Shown: one piece after another, positions 48,109-57,540 of the stretch
Layout of the letters: each line of letters begins with the position of its first letter
How positions within the stretch are numbered: position 1 is the first letter of the stretch
Source: Knoxdaviesia capensis
Lineage: Eukaryota > Ascomycota > Sordariomycetes > Microascales > Gondwanamycetaceae
Length of the DNA stretch: 64,000 nt
Direction of reading: 5' to 3'
Assembly (NCBI GenBank): GCA_001510575.1
Contig: LNGK01000008.1
Location: forward strand, 66,784 to 130,783
Program-made: the position numbers and the translations under genes
Notes under the pieces: generated by a model
Told to the model about the DNA's origin: nothing
The model's database searches: none
What the model saw: the letters and a program-made list of their open reading frames with translations, nothing else

Positions 48109-48631
48109 CTACGACACGCTGCAATTGCATCGACGCACACCCCTTCAGCGCTGCCTCTGATTGAATCTCCAGGCCTACAGGACCCTAACCCGCCGAACGA
48201 AGCTCTCCCTTTCCCACCAACGTAGCGACCGTCCAAGCTTCTTCTTGCCTGTAATCTTTCCGACCGCTGTCCCGCTGTCCCTCTCTCCCGAAATTTCCTC
48301 CTTCCTTCAAACTCTCACCGAGCTCTCTCTGTATACGGACACGCTGGTTTAAGCTCTCCGACCTCTCGGCCGTCGCGACTGCCTTCTTTTGCTTATAGCC
48401 AGCCACCCCTCGACCGGACACACCCCCGTCTCTATACGGAACCCGTCTTACGCCGTCCCGATTTCACGCGACGATGCCGCGGCTGTTGTCTTGGCCGACC
48501 TTGTCTGTGCTGCCCTGACCTTTCCCGGAACTCTGCATCCGACTCCGGATCCTCGACCTCCTCCGTTTTCACCCTCCTCCTCGCCCCGTTGGCCCCGCTG
48601 GGCCTTCGGCTAGCAGCTGTTTCCATACGCC
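47300..48631 (+). promoter_or_regulatory. Pyrimidine-rich leader/promoter with (AC)23 repeat
   Basis: The strongly CT-rich plus strand runs up to the start codon at 48632, like the leader before 31193. The 46-bp AC repeat at 48061-48106 lies about 525 bp upstream of the ATG. Frames in this tract are Phe/Leu/Ser-rich by composition only. Confidence 0.5.
48061..48106. repeat. (AC)23 microsatellite
   Basis: Uninterrupted dinucleotide repeat in the leader region of the gene at 48632. Confidence 0.97.
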
Positions 48632-50501
48632 ATGGCTGCCTCATCCTCCTCTTCGTCCTCCTTCGCCTCTTCCGCCCTCGCCCACTCTCCCATCTACGCC
48701 GTGCAGGCTTACGGAAGCCCGGTCGAATCGTCCTGGACTACTCCGAACTCTGCCGTCTCGGCCCTCTCCTCTGTCGGCTCCAATGTTCAGTCCAGTCTCC
48801 GTCCCCTAGACTTGGGCCCTCCCGGCTACGAAGCTACAATGTACGTATATGCGGAACATTCCCATGCTGCTTGCATGCTGTCTTTGATGCCCGACCAAAA
48901 CGCCATGTCTCACTCTGGCTATGTTGCTGGCAGTCATCACGCATGCGAACCCCTGCTGCACCCAGTGTACCGAGTCTGGATTGGCTTTGCGACACTGCCT
49001 GCGCCGTCGTCTGATCTTGATAACCTCAAGACAAGTGGCTGTGGACAGAAACATTGGCTTGGATCGAAGCCAATTGCCTGTTCCGGCTCTACGAACCGTC
49101 CTGTCGGCTCGTGCCAAGGTTCACCACGTAGTGCAAGCGTGCTATGTAATACAAACCCTTTCCCAGTCCTACGGCTGCAGGTGTTTGCCACCAGAGCTCC
49201 CGTAGTTGCAGACAGCATCTATGCTAGCATCGTCTTTGTTGATATGCCCCTCAGGTTCAATTGTTTCTAACGTATAAACAGAGTCCTTTTCGAAAACACC
49301 CTTGCGGAGAGAACTGTCTATCTAGGCCCCTGGGAGGTTTCCAGATCGGCTGATCGCCGTGTTCTCTGGCAATGTAGCTACCAGAACGAGGTCCTAGAAC
49401 ACTTCTGTAAGTAATTTTGGGTAACATTTTCTTTCAGCGAGTTACCGCGTTACACACTCGATATCGGTCCGCAGGTTCCTGTTCAGCGGATCTCCAGAGC
49501 CGGGGATTGACGGGCAAATTTGGGTGTGCTTGTTTTGCTCACACACAGCCACACTCCTTCTAGTGCCACCCGACGATGTGTTTCCTCACACCCTCCACTC
49601 CCGCCACCGACCATTCGGCGATCCAGCCGAGCTGGAACAGTTCCTGACCTTCCGCGAGCCCCACCGGGTACGATACACCAACCAGGACGGCACGGTGGTG
49701 CACGACCAGATCATCCAGGTCAAGTACGAATTCACCAGCATTGACAGCTCGCTGCGGTTCCAGGGCGACATCCGGCGCAAGCTGCTGATCGACTACTACG
49801 ACGTCGACGTGTTCTGGTCGGACGCGCACAGCCGCACCGACCGCTTCGGCAACATCCGCGGCATGGGCCTGGTGCAGCGCATGAAGCTGTGGCAGGACAA
49901 CTACTCGGGCCTGCACTCGATGACGCTGTTTGCAAACCGCTCGGCACGGCAGTACCAGGAGTACGACGTGCACTGGTTCGAGGTCGACCTGCGCGAGCGG
50001 GATGACCGCGCCAAGCAGCTGCGGCTGACCATTCGCGCGGGCCGGCGGGGGAGCGCGCCGGATGGCGGGCGGCGGTTTTCGTTCAATCGCATCCGGCCGC
50101 GCGTGCGGTCGGTGGGCCACAGCAGCCACGCGCCGGAGCCGCCGCTGTCGCATTCGCCGTTTGACTTCCGGTACATTGGCGTGCAGTTCAGCCGCCGTGA
50201 GGGTGAGTTCGCACCAGTTTGACGACATGTCCGGAGTCCCTGCTGCTTGATACCCGAAGGCCACGCCCCTAACCAACTTCTTCTCTTGATAGACTATCGC
50301 CGGTTCATTGACCGGTGGACGGCGGCGCAGTTCGCGGACAGTGAGTTTCGGGGGATTCCGTTTCCCCAGAACCACGTGGAGCTGCCGTCTCACGAGGATA
50401 TGCCGAGCGATGCGCACGAGCTGGAGTCGCCTTCGGGGAGCATTACCCATCGGCGGCTTCAGGCGGTGCCGGAGCCGGAAGACTCGGACTCTACAACCTG
50501 A
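48632..50501 (+). CDS. Conserved-looking protein of unknown function (398 aa)
   Basis: Four exons: 48632-48840, 49282-49406, 49549-50202 and 50293-50501. The introns are 441, 142 and 90 bp with donors GTACGT, GTAAGT and GTGAGT, and the frame closes at 398 residues. The family is not recognised. The N-terminus is Ser-rich. The middle (about 70-260) looks folded: FENTLAERTVYLGPWEV, then charged and aromatic sequence such as IIQVKYEFTSID, YYDVDVFWSD and VHWFEVDLRERDD. The end is acidic and Ser/Pro-rich. No signal peptide or membrane helix is seen. The first intron is unusually long and remains open in the exon-1 frame until 49270, so an unspliced transcript would encode a 212-residue protein. 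Intron 2 is the least certain boundary; a closer acceptor at 49437 would leave only 31 bp. Confidence 0.75.
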
Positions 50502-52811
50502 AAGGGGGAGCAGAGTTGCAGAAGATGTATAACACTGGGTTGCCTCGCTCAGATGTGGCCTGGGCGATGGCGTGCGCTCTCGAGGTATTCCCGGAGATGC
50601 AAATCTCGGTTCGCTGCTTTTGTCTCACCACTTGGACGCTTTTGTCTCACCACTTGGACACGACAATCAATGTCTTGCCATACCGGTTTGAGCTTGAACT
50701 GAGTTATCCGAGAGCAGATTTCGGGGGTTTGCTATTGACATCGGATCGAGCGTGCCGGTTCCAGCACCCATACAATGGTGACAGATGGTGAGGGAGTAGT
50801 CGATCGGGGAAACTTACTATACATCGGCTCCCTCACTGCTTCCCTTGTTGTCTTGAACCAGTCATGATGAATCTGGAATGGCTTCCCGCCCCAGGCTTGC
50901 GCTGATTCCCGCATTTCTGGACAGGAGCATCATAACGGTTCGGGAGGTGTCCGGCTGAAGTCGCATGGTATGGACTATGGACCCAACTGGCGACCTTTCG
51001 GCAGACCCACGGCCCGACAGCGGCTACGCTCTATCCTGGCTTGAAAAAGGAGGAGGAGGATGATCTTGGGGGGTACAGCCAGAAGGAAGATCGCTTGCGC
51101 TCGAGCAAAGCATATTCCCCTCTGCCTCCGCCGACTGTTATCTGGAGAAGATATTGGGTTTTCCTTTTTGATTTCCACGCACCGGAAAATGATACCCGTA
51201 ACAACGGAGTCTTTTTTTCATCAGTCAGTCCCTTAGGGTTATGAAGGCTACACATGTTCAATGGACTCACGCACAGAGTATAGATAGATTTCTTTTTGGT
51301 TCTCTTCAGGTAGAGGAACAGCACTGGGCCATCTTGGAAAGACGGACGGAAGGATATATTGTCCTTCCTCGGGGGCGTCTGGATGAAGTGAAGATTGACA
51401 GATTGACGAGTTAATGAATACAAAGGCTACCAAAAGCATGAAACCACACCTATATGGACGATCTTGCTTGTCGAGAGGCTTTGATGAGAAGAAGCTGGGG
51501 GGATCCGTAGGAGATGATACATGCTCTCACGCTCTGAAAATCAACATACCATACCTACCGACCCATAGGTAGATAGGTACTAGGTACGTGAAGGCTAATA
51601 GACTGGACATTATGGATGGCTGAAATACTAGTTATCTTCCCACCCGCCAGTTGGTCGGGGAGCAGCGCGTGGTTCTCTGGGGGTTCTGGGAGTTGCAGCG
51701 AAGAAAAAAAAGGCACAGGTCCTATATGACTCAGAGCCACCGGGGACACACGCACGGAGGCCCCCCCCGGGGGACCCGAAAACGGCAGGTCTGGACGGGC
51801 GGGCGGGGCCGGACATGTGGCCGGCGGCGGGGGTCTGCAGGGCGAATCAGCCTGGGGGGGGAGGGCTCAACTGGGTGGCCGCGGGGAGACAGGTCGGGAT
51901 CTGGGATATTCATGATGTACATAAGGGCGTAGAGGGGACGGGTATGAATCGGCCGGGAGACCAAGTTAATCTGTGGAAGCGGCGGTGGAGGTGGTGGTGG
52001 TGGTGGTGGTGGTAGTGGTTTTTTGCCTGTGTGGTCGGCGCATCGGGGCCATTTTCTCTCCGGCTCGTATCGCCTTGCCGGCCTGGGCCGATAGACCTAG
52101 ACAGAGCCCAAAAAGAAGGTAGAAAAAAACACGAGTGGAAGAATACCCACAAATCGACGTCGAACGATAGACGAGCCCACAAAAAAACAGCACCACCGGG
52201 CGATTCCAGGGGCCAGCACCGCTTGGTTCGAGAACGTACGTCATATGCATGCGGGGGGGGCTCCTCAGCTCCGCTTCTGTGTGTACGGCGTTGGCCTTTT
52301 CGCAGCACCACAGTTGCATTCATTGAATAGACGTCAAGAAAGACTCTATGGGCACCCAGCAGAAAAGCCAAAAAGAAAAGAAAAGAAAAGAAAAATAAAT
52401 CAAATCCAACGGTCCAGACGCACGGCGATCAGCTGATCTTTTTTCTTTCAATTCTTTCTTGCCCGCTTCCATCCCCGGGGATTTCGGCACACGTTCCCGC
52501 GGTCCTTTCCTCGGTGGTCTGTGGTCTGTGGTGTGTCTCCTCATGGGCAGATCAGAGCACCACCACCCACAACAGGGTGATTCTTGCGGAAGAAAACAAG
52601 GTTTTTTCTTTGTATCGATTGATTTTTTTTTAGAGCTGCGAGTGAGGCTCTAGTACTTCGCCGTTCCTGGTGCTAGGAATCGCATTAAGGATATTCTATA
52701 TATGTATATGTATATATATATCTCGCATCGGCCGCTGGACTTTGAAGAGCGAAGGAGCGATGTTGTTTAGTCCAAGAACCAAGTATCTACGTACCCCGAT
52801 CCGGACCCTCA
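50502..52811. other. Intergenic interval before acetate kinase
   Basis: No gene is recognised. It contains a perfect 22-bp tandem duplication (50616-50659), G- and C-runs at 51762-51776 and 51853-51862, a GGT run near 51990-52012, and an AT microsatellite at 52697-52721. Confidence 0.55.
50616..50659. repeat. 22-bp tandem duplication
   Basis: Two identical adjacent copies of a unit containing TGTCTCACCACTTGGAC lie 115 bp after the stop codon of the preceding gene, probably in its 3' UTR or flank. Confidence 0.95.
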
Positions 52812-52860
52812 ATAGCTCTTGATTTTCCAACCAATCGATAGCTCTAATTTTCCAACCAAT
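52812..52860 (+). promoter_or_regulatory. Duplicated CCAAT-box unit upstream of acetate kinase
   Basis: An imperfect tandem repeat of about 25 bp, each copy containing ATTTTCCAACCAATC. CCAAT boxes fall at 52831-52835 and 52856-52860, about 170-200 bp before the start codon, a typical place for the fungal Hap/CBC complex. Confidence 0.6.
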
Positions 52861-52985
52861 CAATAACCCCACGTCGCCCAAGCTACCCCTCCAAACCACA
52901 GATTCCCAACGACATCCATCCTCAACTCTCTTCTTCTTCTTCCAATCTCGACGCTCGACACCGATTCGCTCCCATCTTCTCTCCA

Positions 52986-52986
<1 letters not shown>

Positions 52987-53028
<42 letters not shown>
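52987..53028. repeat. (AC)21 microsatellite abutting the acetate kinase ATG
   Basis: Forty-two bases of AC dinucleotide end at the base before ATG at 53029. The repeat must lie in the leader if that start is used. Confidence 0.97.
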
Positions 53029-53031
<3 letters not shown>

Positions 53032-54381
53032 ACATCTCCTCCCACTACCAACACTCCCTCCCCCACCATGAAGATCGTCCTCGCCGTCAACGCCGGCTCC
53101 AGCTCGGTCAAGATCTCCGCCTACGAAGTCTCGCGCGGCCGCTCCGACTCGCGGCTGCTCGCCGAGACCCAGATCTCGGGGCTGACGGCGCCGCCGGCGC
53201 AGCTGTCGTACACGCGCGGCGCCACGGTGGTCTGCAAGGCCCGCGCCGTCGACGGGCCGCTGGCCACGCAGGACGACGCCTTCCACATCCTGGTGCGCAC
53301 GCTGCTGGACGACGCCGCGCTGCCGCAGATCGCCGCCGCCGACGACATTGCCGTGATCGCCCACCGCATCGTGCACGGCGCCGACTACGCGCGCGCCGCC
53401 GTGCTGACCAGCGCCACCTACCACCGGCTGGAGGGGCTGGTCGACCTGGCGCCGCTGCACAACTCGCCGGCGCTGAGCATCGTGCGCTCGTGCACCGAGC
53501 AGCTGCCGCACGCCGTCAACCTGGCGTGCTTCGACACGCAGTTCCACGCCTCCATCCCCGCGCACATCTACACGTACCCGATCGACCCCGAGATTGCCCG
53601 CAACAACATGCTGCGCAAGTACGGCTTCCACGGCCTCAGCTACGCCTTCATCGTGCGCGCCGTGGCCGCCCACCTGCGCAAGCCGCCGGCCGAGCTCAAC
53701 ATCATCGCGCTGCACCTCGGCAGCGGCGCGTCGGCCTGCGCCATCCGCGCCGGCCGCAGCCTCGACACGTCGATGGGGCTGACGCCGCTCGCCGGGCTGC
53801 CCGGCGCCACGCGCTCCGGCAGCGTCGACCCCAGCCTGGTGTTCCACTACGCCAGCGACGTCGGCAAGCTGTCGCCGGCGTCGACGAAAGACCTGCACAT
53901 CTCCGTCGCCGAGCAGATCCTCAACAAGGAGAGTGGCTGGAAGGCGCTGACCGGCACCACCAACTTCGCCGAGATCGCCGCCCCCGACGCGCCGGCCTCG
54001 CACCGCCTGGCCTTTGAGATGTTTGCCGATCGCGTGGCCGCGTTCGTCGGCTCGTACTACGTCTCGCTGCACGGCCACGTCGACGCGCTCGTCTTCGCGG
54101 GCGGCATCGGCGAGCGCTCGGCCGCCCTGCGCGCCCGCGTGCTGGACCACGTCGGCTGCCTGGGCTTCGGCCTTGACGCCGCCGCGAACGACGCCGCTGC
54201 GCCCGCCGATGCCACGGTGTGGCAGATCGGCGGCCCGGCCGACGGCTCTCCCGCCTCCGGGCCCGGCTCGCTGCGCACCCTCGTGTGCCGCACGGATGAG
54301 CAGCTGGAGATGGCCACCATGTGTGCCGAGCACGACGAGCTGTGGGGTCCCGATGCGCCGACCGAGGCCCCGACTCTGTGA
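53029..54381 (+). CDS. ackA: Acetate kinase
   Basis: Interconverts acetyl phosphate + ADP and acetate + ATP. In filamentous fungi it usually partners xylulose-5-phosphate phosphoketolase, which is not in this window. A single exon of 450 codons. Signatures in order: NAGSSSVK (residues 21-28, phosphate-binding), HRIVHGAD, ACFDTQFH, RKYGFHGLSY, ALHLGSGASA near 227-236, the DTSMGLTPLAGL block, ATRSGSVDPS, and FAGGIGERS near 355. These cover the ASKHA-fold ATPase and acetate-site motifs. The second Met at 53068 (context CACCATGA) matches the normal N-terminus of the family; the first ATG at 53029 adds 13 Ser/Thr/Pro-rich residues. I chose the first as the leader-proximal start, but 53068 is equally plausible. 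No introns, and very GC-rich codon use like its neighbours. Confidence 0.95.
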
Positions 54382-56306
54382 CACTGACGCTCCCCGCAAG
54401 CCTGCTTCTATCTCTCTCTCCTCGTCTCTCTCTTGTCTGTTCCTGTGTCTCGGTGGTATTGTTCATCGGGTTCTGTCATCGTGTTAGTAATTTCTTAGGC
54501 GTTTTCCGGTTTGGCTTTCTCTCTCATGTCATGTTTTATGTAACTTAGACCCGGCTCTGTTCCCCTTAATCCATCTACCCCCGTTACTCATCTTCCTCAC
54601 TCATCATCTTCCGTGATTTCTGACGCATCATCAAAGAAAAAAAAAGAACACCCCCAGCTCCGTTCCTGATTGTTCCTGAATATGTAGACACTCCTCTGCT
54701 TCACCCCCTCCCCCAACAAAAAAACCCCCCCAAAAAAGGAAACAAAAAAACGCCCCCCTCTCTCAGGCGGGGAAGACAGATGGACCCGGCGGGGTGTATG
54801 TAGATAGGCAGGCCCAATAGGGAAAAAGAAGCCCCCATGGAGTCCTTCCACTCTGGGGGGAAGGGGAAAAGCCGCTTTTTTCTATCTTTCGTTTTTTCCC
54901 TCTTTTTTCCAGCATCGTCTCCCGCGCGTTTCGACACCGGCGACCAAGACATCCAAAGCACCCTCCCGCATCACTACCGTCCGCTTTGCACCCAGTCCCG
55001 GCGTTCCGGGCTGGCGAGTCTCGCCCCAGGGGCAGTGTGCTCCCCAATCAAAACCCGCATTGCTGCCTCGTCTGCTGCAGCGAACTGCCTCCAGGAACAC
55101 GCTTGTTGCCTTGATCCTGTCTCTCGCTGTCCTTTCACACACGGCACACGCCCCCTCCTCGACTGAACGCGGACCACCCAAATCACGCGGCCCCTACAAA
55201 AATCACCCTAAAGTCCGTGGACACCTAAATATCTTTTTTTTTTTTTAAAAAAAAACCCCCCCCTTAAAAACTTGCCCTCCCTAATCTCTGACAAGTCTTC
55301 TTTTTTTTTTTTTTACCCTTCCCGTTCCTTCCTCTTCGGGCAGAAACACCCCACTTTTCCCGTCCTCCGGAAAACTGGGCCCTTTTCAAAATGTCCGGAA
55401 CAGGATTGTGTCGGCCCTCCCCAGGGCATCAGCTGTGATCTTTTTTTTTTCTTTCTATTTTTCTTTTTGTTGAATCGCCACCCCTAACCCTTTCGTGATT
55501 CTACACAGCCCCTCGCGCAATCTGCGGCGGTCGGCCCTTCTCGCACTCACCCTCCAGGCCATTTTTTCCCTCGCGAACTGACTCGCCGGCCGGCTGTCAA
55601 ATCGGCACGACAGCAAGACAGCACCAAAAAAAGGCCTGTTCAATCTTTTCAAAGGTCATACACACAGAGAGAGAAGGAGAAGGAGAATAGTTGTAAGAAT
55701 AATTCGATATCTTGATTCAAGTGTCGAACAAAAACAGAATAACCTGCGAACTTCTCCAGTAGATAGAACCACCTCTGAAGGACAACAAGAAGAAAATTAG
55801 AAAAAATCTAGAAAAACAATAACCCATAACCAAGAGGAGTGATGTGCTCCTGTAGAGACGCCGTAGCCGTCCCGCGAAGGGAAACACCCACCCAAGAAAA
55901 CCCAAGACAAAAAAGACAAAAAAAGAAAAAGGACAAACACCGAAACACCGTCTTCATATAGACGTAAGTGATCATCGACACCGCCCCCCATCGCTGACGA
56001 TCTTGAGATCTCATCCAATCGAGCTGCTCACAGGAACCTGCTTCCCAAATAGTTTTCGACCCTAACTCCAGTGTCCGCTTGGGGTCTCACTAGACGAAGG
56101 CCCACCCCAGAAAATGCAATTCAAGAAATCAAAAGCCAAACCCAAACCCAAAAACTCCAAGCCCACCATCTCTTGGAGAGTTACCAGAGGAGAACGCCAC
56201 ATAAATCAGCCGTAAGGAGTATCGAAGAAAGAAAAAGAAACGAAACACACAACTAGAACAAACAGACAAAAATAGTAAAAGCAAGACCGCTGGTGCTGTG
56301 CGGATC
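54382..56306. other. Convergent interval rich in homopolymer runs
   Basis: The 3' flanks of acetate kinase and the zinc-finger gene. It shows many poly-A, poly-T and poly-C runs (for example 54717-54752, 55230-55263 and 55302-55313) and a CCCTAACCCT at 55482-55491. No gene is seen. Confidence 0.6.
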
Positions 56307-57149
56307 TTAGTCCTTCCGCTCTTCCTCCTTCGTCAGGGCAGCAGCCATGGCGAGGGTTTCCAGTGCGGTGGTGGTCCGGATGGCCGGGATCGAGGACGAC
56401 ATGAGCATCGAAGTGGCCGAGGCACTGCCAAGGGCACCCTTGCTCTTGCTGGGGTTGGGCGCGGCGGACTTGCGGAATAAACGCTGCTTATAGTGCGTCA
56501 GCATGTGTTGCTTCATGTTGTCACGTCGAGTGAAGCTCTTGGGGCAGCCGTCGAAGATGCAGTACACGATTTTGTCGCCCGTGTGAGCTCTGCCATGGCG
56601 GGAAGCATGACCCGATGTGGAGAAGGTACTGTCGCAATTGAACCGCGCTGCCACAGTGCATGGGTATCGATACCCCTCGGGGCGCTTCTTGGAAGCCGCC
56701 CTCTTCTTCTTGGGGACAGCTGTCTGAGTCTGCTTCGGCTTCTTGGTCTGGGCGGTCTGCTTTGGTTTCTTGGGCTGGGCGGTCTGCTTTGGCTTCTTGG
56801 CCTGGGCGGTCTGCTTTGGCTTCTTGGGCTGGGCGGTCTGCTTTGGCTTCTTGGTCTGGACGGTTTGCTTCGCCTTCGTGTCATCATAGCCCGTGCCGAG
56901 AAGAGGGAGTTGCTCCAGGATGAATGAGCGCGGGGTTTCAGGGAATCTGGCATCGCCAGAGGTGGCCGAGTCGTATGACCCCGAGCGAGACAGGGCAGGA
57001 ACATCAGTCATGTCTGTGTCGGCCTGGGCATCGGAGATGCTCGGCTGTGAATGAACGACGCCAGACCACTTGGAAGTGTCGATTTCAATATCATCCGTCA
57101 ACATGTAGACCCGTCGGCCTTCAGCGTTTTTCATATTAAACCCGTCCAT
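56307..57149 (-). CDS. C2H2 zinc-finger protein with Lys/Gln-rich repeat
   Basis: Probable nuclear DNA-binding protein; single exon, 280 residues. The N-terminus is acidic (DDIEIDTSKW). Residues 94-138 are five copies of a 9-residue KQTAQxKKP unit, followed by a basic PKKKRAASKKRP stretch that could serve as nuclear localisation signal. Two C2H2 fingers follow: C164-X7-C172-X12-H185-X3-H189 and C197-X4-C202-X12-H215-X3-H219, joined by an HTGDKIVYC linker. The second finger carries SFTRRDNMKQHMLTH, close to fungal stress and nutrient regulators, but I cannot assign an ortholog. The first finger has an expanded Cys-Cys spacing. The C-terminus is Ser/Ala-rich. Regulatory function is inferred from the fingers alone. 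Confidence 0.85.
   Translation of the reverse strand: MDGFNMKNAEGRRVYMLTDDIEIDTSKWSGVVHSQPSISDAQADTDMTDVPALSRSGSYDSATSGDARFPETPRSFILEQLPLLGTGYDDTKAKQTVQTKKPKQTAQPKKPKQTAQAKKPKQTAQPKKPKQTAQTKKPKQTQTAVPKKKRAASKKRPEGYRYPCTVAARFNCDSTFSTSGHASRHGRAHTGDKIVYCIFDGCPKSFTRRDNMKQHMLTHYKQRLFRKSAAPNPSKSKGALGSASATSMLMSSSIPAIRTTTALETLAMAAALTKEEERKD
56736..56870 (-). repeat. Coding minisatellite, five 27-bp units
   Basis: Five head-to-tail 27-bp units in frame with the zinc-finger gene encode KQTVQTKKP, KQTAQPKKP, KQTAQAKKP, KQTAQPKKP and KQTAQTKKP. Units differ mainly at the sixth residue. A degenerate partial unit follows toward the fingers. Confidence 0.95.
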
Positions 57150-57540
57150 TGTGTTGGTGGATGCGAGGTTGTCGGCTATGGTGGTTGTTATAGAAGGACG
57201 AAGTGAAGATGTTGTTGCTGTTGTTGTTGTTGTTGTTGTTGTTGGTAACGGTGTTGATTTGGTTGTAGGTGTGGTGTAAGAGGGAAGATAAGATGGTGTT
57301 GTTGAAGAGTTGTTTGCGAGGAAGATATGAAAGGTATGTCAGGAGTGGGAGGGTCGTCAAGCTTATAAAGAGGGAAATATTCTAGGTTGGGAGTAGGGAA
57401 GCTAACTGTGCAAGTGAAGAGGGGAAGATGAAAGATGAAAACAATAAGGGTAACGAGAGTGTGCGAGGAGGGGAGAGTTGATCGACCAAGAGATGTGAAC
57501 TGACTCGCAGCTTGACGGGGTGGCGAGAGCTTTAATACGG
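57150..57540 (-). promoter_or_regulatory. Leader/promoter of the zinc-finger gene with (GTT)n
   Basis: A GTT triplet run at 57211-57244 (AAC on the coding strand) lies 62-95 bp upstream of the start codon. The remainder is purine-rich on plus, so pyrimidine-rich on the coding strand, as seen before other genes here. Confidence 0.45.

Noticed and set aside
47160..48110. CAG and AC repeats considered as CRISPR-like arrays
   Set aside because: Pure microsatellites without unique spacers, in a eukaryotic genome.
49407..49437. Alternative 31-bp intron in the unknown four-exon gene
   Set aside because: Shorter than a functional fungal intron; the 142-bp alternative keeps the same frame with a proper acceptor.
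52696..54399. 567-residue minus-strand frame across acetate kinase
   Set aside because: Antisense shadow of a well-supported gene, low-complexity Arg/Gly/Val composition, and it ends in microsatellite-derived sequence.
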